From: CAVXHQ01 sp963789535
GTDB lineage: Bacteria; Pseudomonadota; Alphaproteobacteria; Rhodobacterales; Rhodobacteraceae
Direction: 5' to 3'
Assembly (NCBI GenBank): GCA_963789535.1
Contig: CAWBKU010000005.1
Location: forward strand, 930,001-994,000
DNA: 64,000 nucleotides
Shown: positions 38,269 through 46,726 of the stretch, piece after piece
Layout: the number at the start of each line of letters is the position of its first letter
How positions within the stretch are numbered: the first letter of the stretch is position 1
Notes under the pieces: generated by a model
Seen by the model: only the letters and a program-made list of their open reading frames with translations
Told to the model about the DNA's origin: nothing
The model's database searches: none
Made by a program: the position numbers and the translations under genes

Positions 38269-39240
38269 ATGAGCCAGACCAGCGAACCGCCCCCCGGGGC
38301 TGCCCCGACCGTCGCCCGCGACGCCGATGCAGAAGATCCTGCCGCCAGTCCCGACCTGCGGGCCGGGGCAGAGGCCGCCGCACCCGAGGACGATCCCGAG
38401 GCGGAGGGGCAGGGTCTCGGCTTTTTCGGGCGCATCATCGCGGCGCTGAGTCCCGGCGACACTGGCGACGAGGGCGCCACTGGCGACCGGCCCCGCACCG
38501 TCGGCCTGCCCGCGCCGGGGATGCTCAACCTGCGGCGGATGCGCGTCGAGGACGTGCTGATCCCCAAGGCCGACATCGTCGCCGTGCCGCTGACCCATTC
38601 GCGCGAGGATCTCGTCGAGGTGTTCCGCTCTTCGGGCCTGACGCGCCTGCCGGTATTCGACGGCACGCTCGACAGCCCGGTGGGCTTCGTCAACCTCAAG
38701 GATTTCGCCCTGCGGCATGGTTTCGGCGCCGAGGCACCCCTCGACCTGACCGCCCTCGCCCGGCCGCTCCTGTTCGTGCCGCCGTCGATGCCGCTGGGCG
38801 TGCTCCTGCAAAAGATGCAGGCCGAACGCACCCACATGGCCCTCGTCATCGACGAATACGGCGGCACCGACGGCCTCGTCACCATCGAGGATCTGATCGA
38901 GCAGGTGGTGGGCGAGATCGAGGACGAGCACGACGTCGAGGAGGTCGCCGGCATCGTCGAGGAGAAGCCCGGCGTCTGGCTGGCGCTGGCCAAGACCCCC
39001 CTCGAGGAGGTCGAGGCGATGATGGGCCGCTCGCTCACCGCGACCGAGGCGGTCGACGAGGAAGAGGTCGATACGCTGGGCGGCCTCGTCATCATGCTGG
39101 CCGGCCACGTGCCCGCGCGCGGCGAGGTGATCCGCCATCCCGACGGCCCCGAGTTCGAGGTGATCGAGGCCGATCCGCGCCGGATCAAGCGGGTCCGCCT
39201 GCGCCTCGAGCCTGCGGCCAAAGGCGTCGCGGCTGAGTGA
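38269..39240 (+). CDS. CorC/HlyC family CBS-domain protein
   Basis: A 323-residue transporter-associated protein. After a low-complexity acidic N-terminus (to about residue 80) come two CBS domains (RVEDVLIPKADIVAVPL, LTRLPVFDGTLDSPVGFVNL, and THMALVIDEYGGTDGLVTIE followed by DLIEQVVGEIEDEHD) and a C-terminal FAD-binding-like CorC_HlyC domain (VDTLGGLVIMLAGHVPARGE). This family is implicated in Mg2+/Co2+ efflux together with lnt neighbours. Member of the phoH-ybeY-corC-lnt operon; its stop overlaps the lnt start. Confidence 0.9.
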   Translation: MSQTSEPPPGAAPTVARDADAEDPAASPDLRAGAEAAAPEDDPEAEGQGLGFFGRIIAALSPGDTGDEGATGDRPRTVGLPAPGMLNLRRMRVEDVLIPKADIVAVPLTHSREDLVEVFRSSGLTRLPVFDGTLDSPVGFVNLKDFALRHGFGAEAPLDLTALARPLLFVPPSMPLGVLLQKMQAERTHMALVIDEYGGTDGLVTIEDLIEQVVGEIEDEHDVEEVAGIVEEKPGVWLALAKTPLEEVEAMMGRSLTATEAVDEEEVDTLGGLVIMLAGHVPARGEVIRHPDGPEFEVIEADPRRIKRVRLRLEPAAKGVAAE

Positions 39241-40757
39241 CGGATAGCGCACAATTGGTTGCCGGCCTGCTGACCGCAGGTCCGGCCCGGCGGCTGCCAC
39301 GACTGGCCGGACTGGTGCTCCTCGGCGCGCTCGCGGCCCTCGGGCAGGCGCCGCTGGGCCTCTGGCCCGTCACCGTCCTGTCGATGGCGGTGGCAATCCT
39401 GTGGCTGTCGGGCGCGCAGGGCAGGGGGCGGGCGTTCCTCGGCGGCTGGGCGCTCGGCACCGGCTATTTCGCCGCATCGCTGCACTGGATCGTCGAGCCG
39501 TTCTTCGTCGACGCGGCGCGCGACGGCTGGATGGCGCCGTTCGGGATCGTGTTCATGGCGGGCGGCATGGCGCTGTTCTGGGGGGCGGCAACGCTTGTCG
39601 CGCGCACCCTCGGGCGCGGCACCACCGGCACCCTCGGCCTTGTGGCGGCACTCGGCGCCGCCGAAATCACCCGCTCGCTCATCCTCACCGGTTTTCCCTG
39701 GGCGCTCCTTGGCCACATCTGGATCGACACCCGCGCCGCCGCCCTCGCCGCGATCGGCGGTCCGCATCTCCTCACGCTCCTGACCCTCGGCCTTGCCGCC
39801 GGAACCGCCTTGCTGATCCGGCGTGGCGGCACACTGGCGTTCGGCGGCAGCGCAGCCCTCTTCGGCGCGGCCTTCCTCGCCCTCGCCCCCGCCGCGCCGC
39901 CCGCCTACCCGGACGGCCCTGTCGTCCGTCTGGTCCAGCCGAATGCGCAACAGGATCTGAAATGGGCGCCCGGCATGGCGCAGCTCTTCTACGAACGCCT
40001 GCTGACCTACACCGCCGAGGGCGCCGTCCCCGACCTCGTCGTCTGGCCCGAAACCGCCCTGCAATACCTGCTCGAAACCTCGCAGCCCGAAATCGAGGCC
40101 GCGTCGGACGCCGCGCGCGGCGCCCCTGTCGTCACCGGCATCGTGCGGCGCGAGAACGAGGAATACTTCAACAGCCTGATCGTGATCGGTCGGGGCGGGC
40201 GCATCACCGACATCTACGACAAATGGCACCTCGTGCCGTTCGGCGAATATTTCCCCGCCGCCGACCTGCTCGACGCGATCGGTCTGGGCACTGTCACCGG
40301 TCTCGTCGGCGGCGGCTTTGGCACCGGGCCGGGACCGAGTGCCGTCTCGATCCCCGGCATCGGGCGAGCAACCGCGCTGATCTGCTACGAGGGGATATTC
40401 GCCGAAGAGGTCAACGCCGTCGGCGAACGCCCCCGCCTCATCCTGCTCATCACCAACGATGCGTGGTTCGGCGACTGGGCAGGTCCGGCCCAGCATTTCG
40501 CGCAGGCCCGCCTGCGCGCCATCGAACAGGGCCTGCCCGTGGTCCGCGTCGCCAACACCGGCATCTCGGGGATGATCGACGGCGCGGGCCGCGTCACCGC
40601 CTCTCTGCCGCTCGGCGCCGAAGGGGCGTTCGACGCGGTCCTGCCGCCCGCCCTCTCGCCGCCGCCCTACACCTGGCTCGGCGACTGGCCCGCGCTGGCG
40701 CTGACGCTGTTGCTCGCCCTCCTCGCCGTGGTCCGGCGCCGCACCCCGACGAGTTGA
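39237..40757 (+). CDS. lnt: Apolipoprotein N-acyltransferase
   Basis: Adds the third acyl chain to lipoproteins in the inner membrane. The 506-residue protein has about six N-terminal membrane segments and a C-terminal carbon-nitrogen-hydrolase domain with the Glu/Lys/Cys triad: VVWPETALQYLL (Glu), DIYDKWHLVPFGEYFP (Lys) and ALICYEGIFAEEV (Cys), plus a final membrane segment near 485-500. FPWALLGHIW is also characteristic. GTG 39237 overlaps the corC stop. Confidence 0.94.
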   Translation: MTDSAQLVAGLLTAGPARRLPRLAGLVLLGALAALGQAPLGLWPVTVLSMAVAILWLSGAQGRGRAFLGGWALGTGYFAASLHWIVEPFFVDAARDGWMAPFGIVFMAGGMALFWGAATLVARTLGRGTTGTLGLVAALGAAEITRSLILTGFPWALLGHIWIDTRAAALAAIGGPHLLTLLTLGLAAGTALLIRRGGTLAFGGSAALFGAAFLALAPAAPPAYPDGPVVRLVQPNAQQDLKWAPGMAQLFYERLLTYTAEGAVPDLVVWPETALQYLLETSQPEIEAASDAARGAPVVTGIVRRENEEYFNSLIVIGRGGRITDIYDKWHLVPFGEYFPAADLLDAIGLGTVTGLVGGGFGTGPGPSAVSIPGIGRATALICYEGIFAEEVNAVGERPRLILLITNDAWFGDWAGPAQHFAQARLRAIEQGLPVVRVANTGISGMIDGAGRVTASLPLGAEGAFDAVLPPALSPPPYTWLGDWPALALTLLLALLAVVRRRTPTS

Positions 40758-40795
40758 CGCGCCCCTCCGCCCCGCATATGCGCAGGGTCGGCTCT

Positions 40796-40841
40796 GGCAC
40801 AACGGCTTCCTGACGTGCCCGAGAAAACCCCAGTGGAGCGC
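40796..40841 (+). promoter_or_regulatory. SAM/SAH riboswitch upstream of metK
   Basis: GGCACAACGGCTTCCTGACG then TGCC forms the conserved core: GGCAC pairs with GTGCC (40815-40819) around AACGGCTTCCTGAC, and after a 15-base linker GTGGAGCG supplies the pseudoknot strand that pairs with GCTTCC. That strand contains the metK ribosome site GGAG (40835-40838), seven bases before the ATG, so ligand binding would hide it and block translation. This small riboswitch is known upstream of metK in Rhodobacterales, where it senses S-adenosylmethionine (and binds SAH). The match to the consensus is nearly complete. Confidence 0.92.
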
Positions 40842-40845
40842 TCTC

Positions 40846-42027
40846 ATGTCCCGTCAGAATTATATCTTCACTTCGGAATCCGTGTCCGAGGGCCACCCCG
40901 ACAAGGTCTGCGACCAGATCTCGGACGCCATCCTCGACGCCTTCCTCGCGCAGGAACCCGAGGCCCGCGTCGCCTGCGAGACCTTCGCCACCACCAACCG
41001 CGTCGTCGTCGGCGGCGAGGTCGGCCTGGCGGATCAGGCCAAGCTGACCGAATACATGGGCCGCATCGAGGACATCGTCCGGGGCTGCATCAAGGGCATC
41101 GGCTACGAGCAGGACAAGTTCCACCACGCGACGTGCGAGATCACCAACCTGCTCCACGAGCAGTCCGCCCATATCGCTCAGGGCGTGAACGCCGCCGCGA
41201 ACAAGGACGAGGGGGCGGGCGATCAGGGCATCATGTTCGGCTATGCCACCACCGAGACCGCGGAACTGATGCCCGCGCCGATCCTCTATTCCCACGCGAT
41301 CCTGCGGCGCCTCGCCGAGGTCCGCAAGGACGGCACCGAACCGACCCTGCGCCCCGACGCCAAGAGCCAGATTTCCTTGCGGTATGTCGATGGCAAGCCG
41401 GTCGAGGTCACGTCGATCGTGCTGTCGACCCAGCACCGCGACGCGTCCCAGTCCAGCGCCGATATCCGTGCCATCGTCGAGCCCTATTTCCACGAGGTGC
41501 TGCCCTCGGGCTGGATCACCGACGCCACCAAATGGCACGTGAACCCGACCGGCACCTTCGTCATCGGCGGCCCGGACGGCGACGCTGGCCTCACGGGCCG
41601 CAAGATCATCGTCGACACCTACGGCGGCGCCGCCCCGCACGGCGGCGGCGCCTTTTCGGGCAAGGATCCGACAAAGGTGGACCGGTCGGCCGCCTATGCC
41701 GCCCGCTATCTCGCCAAGAACGTCGTGGCCGCCGGCCTCGCCGAACGCTGCACCATCCAGCTTTCCTACGCCATCGGCGTCTCGCGCCCGCTGTCGATCT
41801 ACGCCGACACCCACGGCACCGGCGACGCCGGCGCCGCCGAGATCGAGCGTGCCATCGACCGCGCCATGGACCTGACACCGCGCGGCATCCGCGAGCACCT
41901 CGGCCTGAACCGCCCGATCTATCAGCGCACCGCCGCCTACGGCCACTTCGGTCGCGCGCCCGAGGATGACGGCGGGTTCTCGTGGGAGAGGACCGACCTC
42001 GCCGACGCACTCATGCGCGAGATGTAG
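40846..42027 (+). CDS. metK: S-adenosylmethionine synthetase
   Basis: Makes S-adenosylmethionine from ATP and methionine. The 393-residue length is normal. MSRQNYIFTSESVSEGHPDK with the Mg/ATP-binding GHPDK, GEVGLADQAKL, GAGDQGIMFGYATTET, and GGPDGDAGLTGRKIIVDTYG are hallmark blocks. The AHGGGAFSGKDPTKVDRSAA segment carries the phosphate-binding lysines. It is controlled by the SAM/SAH riboswitch just upstream. Confident. Confidence 0.97.
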   Translation: MSRQNYIFTSESVSEGHPDKVCDQISDAILDAFLAQEPEARVACETFATTNRVVVGGEVGLADQAKLTEYMGRIEDIVRGCIKGIGYEQDKFHHATCEITNLLHEQSAHIAQGVNAAANKDEGAGDQGIMFGYATTETAELMPAPILYSHAILRRLAEVRKDGTEPTLRPDAKSQISLRYVDGKPVEVTSIVLSTQHRDASQSSADIRAIVEPYFHEVLPSGWITDATKWHVNPTGTFVIGGPDGDAGLTGRKIIVDTYGGAAPHGGGAFSGKDPTKVDRSAAYAARYLAKNVVAAGLAERCTIQLSYAIGVSRPLSIYADTHGTGDAGAAEIERAIDRAMDLTPRGIREHLGLNRPIYQRTAAYGHFGRAPEDDGGFSWERTDLADALMREM

Positions 42028-42055
42028 ACGCGCGCCCCACCCTGTCCGCCACTCC

Positions 42056-42077
42056 GTAGGGTGGGGTTCCACCCCAC
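42056..42077. repeat. Family B palindromic repeat copy
   Basis: GTAGGGTGGGGTTCCACCCC followed by AC, in the gap between metK and trmB, with CCCCACCCTG in inverted orientation 18 bases before it. It is diverged from the other copies in the GGGTGGGG arm. Confidence 0.6.
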
Positions 42078-42172
42078 AATCCCCGGCCCGACGAGTGTGC
42101 TGCGCCTCCCGTGATTCTCCCGCAAGACACCGTCGTTCCGAATGGCGGAAGGTATCCCTTTCGGAGGATGAC

Positions 42173-42873
42173 ATGACCGGCCCCGACCACCCCAACGGCA
42201 CCCCCTGGCGCAACTTCTACGGCCGGATGAAGGGCAAGACCCTGAACGCCGCCCAGATCGTGCGGCTCGAGAACGACCTCGGCCCGCTGCTGCCCGGCCC
42301 GTCGGGCGTCACGACAACCCGGACCGGGTGCCGCTCGATCTCGCCGCCCGCTTCGGCGGCCGCCCCCTCTGGCTCGAGATCGGCTTCGGCGGCGGCGAGC
42401 ATCTGGTCCACATGGCGGCCCTGCACCCGGACACGGTGCTGCTGGGCGCCGAGGCCTTCGTGAACGGCGTCGCGATGGCACTGGGCAAGATCGAGGCGGC
42501 GGGCGTGACCAACGTCTCGATCCACCCCGGCGACATCCGCGACCTGATGGACGTGCTGCCCGACGCGAGCATCGCCCGCGCGTTCCTCAACTACCCCGAC
42601 CCCTGGCCCAAGGCCCGCCACACCCGCCGCCGCTTCGTCACCGCCGAACACCTCGTGCCGCTGCACCGCGTGCTCATCCCCGGCGCCGAGTTCCGCGTCG
42701 CCACCGACATCCCCGACTACGTCGCACAGACGCTCGACGAGGTGCCGCAGGCAGGCTTCACCCTGATCCACGGCCCGACCGGCACCCCCTGGGACGACTG
42801 GGCAACCACGCGATACGAGCAAAAGGCCCTGCGCGAGGGCCGCACGCCGCACTACCTGACGTTCCGGGCCTGA
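42173..42873 (+). CDS. trmB: tRNA (guanine-N7-)-methyltransferase TrmB (frameshifted)
   Basis: SAM-dependent methyltransferase making m7G46 in tRNA. One G missing near 42300 splits the gene; repaired, it is 233 residues. The first part MTGPDHPNGTPWRNFYGRMK has the FYGR motif; the second contains WLEIGFGGGEHLVHMAALHP (SAM site), GAEAFVNGVAM, NYPDPWPKARHTRRRF (the signature PDPWPKxRHxxRR) and TRYEQKALREGR. GGAGG lies just before the ATG. Because both halves are strongly conserved, the frameshift is probably a sequence error. Confidence 0.92.
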
Positions 42874-42958
42874 CCGGCCCCGCCACCCGCGGTCCCGTTG
42901 CGCCAACCGCAAACCATCGACCGGTCCGTTACCTTGTGCGATCTCAACCGCTTGGCCC

Positions 42959-42980
42959 AAAGTTGACAGCTGTCAACTTT
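42959..42980. promoter_or_regulatory. Perfect 22-bp palindrome upstream of aroA
   Basis: AAAGTTGACAGCTGTCAACT plus TT is perfectly self-complementary over 22 bases, 79 bases before the aroA start. The centre TTGAC-N4-GTCAA has the form of CRP/FNR-family operators (TTGAT-N4-ATCAA in FnrL sites), and TTGACA could double as a -35 element. It is a strong candidate operator; the binding protein is not identifiable from sequence. Confidence 0.5.
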
Positions 42981-43058
42981 CCCCGTCCCGGACAATCCGC
43001 ATTTACCCCCCGCCCGCCCCGGCCTATCACCGGCACGACCCCCAGCCGGAGCCTGCCC

Positions 43059-44411
43059 ATGTCCGCCCATGCCACCCCGATCCCGATGACCTCCCGCGCC
43101 TCCGGTCCCCTGCGCGGCGTGGCCGAGGTGCCGGGCGACAAGTCGATCTCGCACCGCGCTCTGATCCTCGGCGCGCTCTGCGTCGGCGAAACCCGGATCG
43201 AGGGCCTGCTCGAGGGCGAGGACGTCCTCGACACCGCCCGCGCGATGCGCGCCTTCGGGGCCGAGGTGACGCAAGCCGGCCCGGGCCGCTGGTCGGTCCA
43301 TGGCGTCGGGACGGGCGGTTTTGCCGAACCCTCGACCGTCATCGACTGCGGCAACTCCGGCACCGGCGTCCGCCTCATCATGGGCGCCATGGCGACCTCG
43401 CCGATCACCGCCACCTTCACCGGCGACGCCTCGCTGAACGGCCGCCCGATGGCCCGCATCACCGACCCGCTGGCCCTGTTCGGCGCCCAATCCTTTGGCC
43501 GCACAGGCGGCCGCCTGCCGATGACCATCCTCGGCGCCCGCGATCCGGTCCCCGTCCGCTACACCACGCCGATGCCTTCGGCCCAAGTAAAATCCGCCGT
43601 CCTGCTCGCGGGCCTCAATGCCCCCGGCGAGACCGTGGTGATCGAACGCGAGGCGACCCGCGACCATTCCGAGCGGATGCTCACCGGTTTCGGTGCCCAT
43701 ATCACGACCGAGCAGACGCCCGAGGGCCGCGTCATCACCCTGCGCGGCCAGCCCGAGCTTAAACCGCAGGACATCACCGTCCCCCGCGATCCCTCCTCCG
43801 CCGCCTTCCCCGTCTGCGCCGCCCTGATCGTTCCCGGTTCGGACATCCTCGTGCCCACCATCGGCCTGAACCCGACCCGCGCGGGCCTGTTCACGACGCT
43901 GCAAGAGATGGGCGCCGACCTCACCTATGAAAACCTCCGCGAGGAGGGCGGCGAACCCGTCGCCGACCTGCGCGCCCGGTTCTCGCCCGACATGAAGGGC
44001 ATCGAGGTGCCGCCCGAACGTGCCGCCTCGATGATCGACGAATATCCGGTGCTGTCGGTCGTCGCCTGCTTTGCCCGTGGCAAGACCCACATGCCCGGCG
44101 TGCACGAACTCCGCGTCAAGGAATCCGACCGCATCGACGCCATGGCCCACGGCCTGCGCGCCGCCGGGATCGACGTGGACGAAGGCCCCGACTGGTGGTG
44201 CGTCCACGGTCGCGGCCCCGGCGACGTGACGGGCGGCGCCAGCGTGGCCAGCCGCCTCGACCACCGCATCGCCATGTCGTTCCTCGTGATGGGTCTCGCC
44301 ACGAACGCCGCGATGACCGTCGACGACGCCGCCCCCGTCGCCACCTCCTTCCCGATCTTCGAGCCGCTGATGGCCGCGCTCGGCGCCAGCATCTCGCGGA
44401 ACAACCGGTAG
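43059..44411 (+). CDS. aroA: 3-phosphoshikimate 1-carboxyvinyltransferase (EPSP synthase, class II type)
   Basis: Joins phosphoenolpyruvate to shikimate-3-phosphate in aromatic amino acid synthesis. The 450-residue protein resembles class II (Agrobacterium CP4-type) enzymes: GVAEVPGDKSISHRALILGA, LLEGEDVLDTARAMRAFGAE, MPSAQVKSAVLLAGLNAPGE, RDHSERMLTGFGA, DPSSAAFPVCAALIVPGSDI, SMIDEYPVLSVVACFA and ELRVKESDRIDA. At the position where CP4 has Ala 100 (NAATG) this protein has Gly 101 (CGNSGTGVRL). A palindromic operator-like site precedes it. cmk follows downstream after an inverted gene. Confidence 0.95.
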   Translation: MSAHATPIPMTSRASGPLRGVAEVPGDKSISHRALILGALCVGETRIEGLLEGEDVLDTARAMRAFGAEVTQAGPGRWSVHGVGTGGFAEPSTVIDCGNSGTGVRLIMGAMATSPITATFTGDASLNGRPMARITDPLALFGAQSFGRTGGRLPMTILGARDPVPVRYTTPMPSAQVKSAVLLAGLNAPGETVVIEREATRDHSERMLTGFGAHITTEQTPEGRVITLRGQPELKPQDITVPRDPSSAAFPVCAALIVPGSDILVPTIGLNPTRAGLFTTLQEMGADLTYENLREEGGEPVADLRARFSPDMKGIEVPPERAASMIDEYPVLSVVACFARGKTHMPGVHELRVKESDRIDAMAHGLRAAGIDVDEGPDWWCVHGRGPGDVTGGASVASRLDHRIAMSFLVMGLATNAAMTVDDAAPVATSFPIFEPLMAALGASISRNNR

Positions 44412-44466
44412 GATGGGGGTTCACCCCATCGTCCGCCGTCGCCCGATGGGGTTCACCCCATCCTAC
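44408..44466. repeat. Two family B copies in inverted arrangement
   Basis: GTAGGATGGGGGTTCACCCC (44408 on) and, 36 bases later, the mirrored CGATGGGGTTCACCCCATCC followed by TAC (44444-44466) flank a 12-base spacer. Each forms its own small stem and together they form a longer inverted repeat between aroA and the convergent radical SAM gene, a plausible bidirectional terminator. The second copy contains the stop codon of the radical SAM gene. Confidence 0.68.
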
Positions 44467-46046
44467 GGCGCAACCGGATCCGTTTCGCGCGACCCTGCAT
44501 TCTTCGGGTTCGAAATATCCCCGCCGGAGGCATCCGACACCGCCCCGCGCGCCTCCCTGCGCGCAGGCACCACCATCGACCGCTCCGCCAGCGCCTCCGC
44601 CCCCAGGAATCCCGCCACGCTCAACCCCGGCCTGCGCCAGCCGCGCACGAACTCCCAGACCTCGCGCAGCACGACGCGGCGGCCCATCCGCGTATACCAC
44701 TGCATCGCGTGCCGCATCTCCGGAGCGGGATGCAGGTAGCAGCGCCACAGCGCCGTTGGCCGCAGTTGCAGGCACATCTCGATCGCCTTGACCCAGAGGA
44801 ACACCCGCCACGACGGCACCCGCGGCGTCTCCATCACCTGATGCTTGTAGTCCCAGCGCCTGAGATCCGGCTCGATCACGCGGCGGTCCTTCACCGAGCC
44901 GAAGAACGGCGTCCACCGGTGCGGCGTGGCATAGATGCTCATCACCTGATCGGGATCATAGCGCAAAAGATGCCGAAGCAGCCGCCAGTAATCGCGGTCG
45001 GTCTCCTCCCCGAAGCCCACGGCAAAGGTGCACAGCCCGATCATCCCGTGCCGGCGCAACAGACGGATCGCCTCGCGGTCCTTCGGTCGCGTCCCGCCCT
45101 TCTTCAGCGTGCTCAGCGTCGCCGCGTCCGTCCCCTCGAGGCCCAGCAGGAACCGCAGACACCCCGCCTTCTTATACAGATGAAGGATCTCCGCATCCCG
45201 CACGATATCGTCCGCCCGCGTCGACCCGATGATCGTCACCGGCACGGCTTGCGCGATCATCGCCTCGAGGAACGCGCGCCATGCCTTGGGCGAGGAACTC
45301 GGGTTCTCGTCGGCGAGGTTCACCAGCGTCACGCCATGCTCCCGATAGAGCCAGCCGATTTCCGCCGCCAGCTTCCCCGGATCGCGGTGCCGCCACTTCG
45401 TCCAGAACCCGCGCTGCCCGCAGTAGGTGCACAGATGCGGACAGCCGCGTGAGAACTGCACGATCACCGCCCGGTGCCCGCCCCAATAGCCGTGGTCGGC
45501 AAAATCGATCAGCTCCCAGCCGATCCGGTGCGCGTCCAGATCCGCGATCACCGGGGCGGCGCGGGTGGCGAACGGCACGCCGTCCCGCCGGAACGCGAGG
45601 CCCGGCACCTGCGCGAGGTCGGCGCCCGCCTCCAAGGCCGCGACCAGCGCCACGACCGTCGCCTCGCCCTCGCCGCGCACGATCACGTCGATCTCCGCAC
45701 AGTCGCGCAGGATGTCGGCGTGGTGATAGGTCGGATAGACGCCGCCGTAGACGATGGTGACGCCGGGCATCAGCGCCTTGAGGTGCCGGGCCAGCAAAAC
45801 GGCGGTCGGATGCGCCGATGTGGACCCCGAATGTCCGATCAGCACGGCATCCGGGCGGCTCTGGCGAACCCGCGCCAGTATCTCGCCGAACGGCACCGGC
45901 CCGAGGTCGGCGTTTACCAGACAAACATCATGGCCCACGTCGATCAGCGGCCCGCCGAGGCACAGCAGGCCGAAGGGTGGCAGGTTTTCCTTTGGCACCC
46001 GGCTGCCGATGGCGGTATGGGGCGGGTGCAGCAGGGTCAGGCGCAT
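44463..46046 (-). CDS. BchE-like B12-binding radical SAM protein
   Basis: A 527-residue protein with an N-terminal cobalamin-binding-like domain (residues 1-150, MRLTLLHPPHTAIGS, GEGEATVVALVAAL) and a radical SAM domain (SRGCPHLCTYCGQRGFWTKW, CX3CX2C; NLADENPSSS). It is closest in layout to BchE, the anaerobic Mg-protoporphyrin monomethyl ester cyclase (RGCP..C..C.Q..FW), but differs along the whole length and is not in a photosynthesis cluster, so a different reaction is likely. The last 30 or so residues (SDASGGDISNPKNAGSRETD) are encoded by a family A repeat and a family B repeat, so the natural end is probably shorter. Confidence 0.82.
   Translation of the reverse strand: MRLTLLHPPHTAIGSRVPKENLPPFGLLCLGGPLIDVGHDVCLVNADLGPVPFGEILARVRQSRPDAVLIGHSGSTSAHPTAVLLARHLKALMPGVTIVYGGVYPTYHHADILRDCAEIDVIVRGEGEATVVALVAALEAGADLAQVPGLAFRRDGVPFATRAAPVIADLDAHRIGWELIDFADHGYWGGHRAVIVQFSRGCPHLCTYCGQRGFWTKWRHRDPGKLAAEIGWLYREHGVTLVNLADENPSSSPKAWRAFLEAMIAQAVPVTIIGSTRADDIVRDAEILHLYKKAGCLRFLLGLEGTDAATLSTLKKGGTRPKDREAIRLLRRHGMIGLCTFAVGFGEETDRDYWRLLRHLLRYDPDQVMSIYATPHRWTPFFGSVKDRRVIEPDLRRWDYKHQVMETPRVPSWRVFLWVKAIEMCLQLRPTALWRCYLHPAPEMRHAMQWYTRMGRRVVLREVWEFVRGWRRPGLSVAGFLGAEALAERSMVVPARREARGAVSDASGGDISNPKNAGSRETDPVAP
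44506..44535 (-). repeat. Family A intergenic repeat copy (inverted), inside a coding end
   Basis: GGGTTCGAAATATCCCCGCC followed by GGAGGCATCC: the reverse of GCCTCCGGCGGGGATATTTC, read as SDASGGDIS in the C-terminal tail of the BchE-like protein. Confidence 0.6.
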
Positions 46047-46108
46047 GGGGTCACTCCTTCGTTGCGCCGATGCTGGCGGCGCGATGTGCAGAACAGGCGG
46101 AGGACCGG

Positions 46109-46726
46109 GTGGCCTTTACAGTAGCGATCGACGGGCCCGCAGCGGCGGGCAAGGGCACGATATCGAAGGCGGTTGCCGCCCATTTCGGCTTTGCCCACCT
46201 CGACACGGGCCTCCTCTACCGCGCGGTCGCCGCGCGGGTCATCGCGGGCGAAGAGCCGGAGGCGGCGGCATTGGCGCTCACCTCCACCGACCTCGCGCGG
46301 GACGATTTGCGCACGCAGGCCGTGGCGGACGCGGCGAGCCGGGTCGCGACCCTCGCGCCGGTGCGCGCGGCGCTGGTGGATTTCCAGCGGCGGTTCGCGC
46401 GCAGCGGGGCGGGCGCCGTCGTCGACGGGCGCGATATCGGCACGGTGATCTGCCCCGAGGCGGAGGCGAAACTCTACGTGCTCGCCAGCGCCGAGGTGCG
46501 CGCCGAGCGGCGGTATCGGGAACTGTGGGCCAAGGGAGAGGACGTGACGCGCGCGGCGGTCCTTGCCGATGTCCATGCCCGCGATGCGCGCGATGCGGGA
46601 CGGGCGCAGTCACCGATGCGCGCGGCGGACGACGCGGTCGTCATCGACACCTCCGAGATGACCGTGGACGAGGCGATTGCAGAGGCCATCGCCGTGGTGA
46701 CGCTCGCTCAGAGTTTGATGTCGTAG
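46109..46726 (+). CDS. cmk: Cytidylate kinase
   Basis: Phosphorylates CMP and dCMP. The 205-residue protein has P-loop VAIDGPAAAGKGTISKAVAA, LDTGLLYRAVAARV, VVDGRDIGTVICPEAEAKLY and SPMRAADDAVVIDTSEMTVD. GTG 46109 follows AGGCGGAGGA and matches the family start; the open frame upstream is not conserved. In alphaproteobacteria cmk normally sits between aroA and rpsA; here a BchE-like gene separates it from aroA and five accessory genes from rpsA. Confidence 0.94.
   Translation: MAFTVAIDGPAAAGKGTISKAVAAHFGFAHLDTGLLYRAVAARVIAGEEPEAAALALTSTDLARDDLRTQAVADAASRVATLAPVRAALVDFQRRFARSGAGAVVDGRDIGTVICPEAEAKLYVLASAEVRAERRYRELWAKGEDVTRAAVLADVHARDARDAGRAQSPMRAADDAVVIDTSEMTVDEAIAEAIAVVTLAQSLMS

Noticed and set aside
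37629..40847. Minus-strand open frame of over 1000 codons opposite ybeY-corC-lnt
   Set aside because: It is antisense to three well-conserved genes; the translation is low complexity and GC-driven.
42963..42996. Sigma-70 promoter TTGACA ... GACAAT before aroA
   Set aside because: The spacing between the two boxes is 22 bases, too long for a standard promoter; the palindrome is better read as an operator.
44463..46046. Naming the radical SAM gene bchE
   Set aside because: Only the domain layout and the RGCP..C..C motif agree; overall sequence and context differ from true bchE, and no photosynthesis genes are near.
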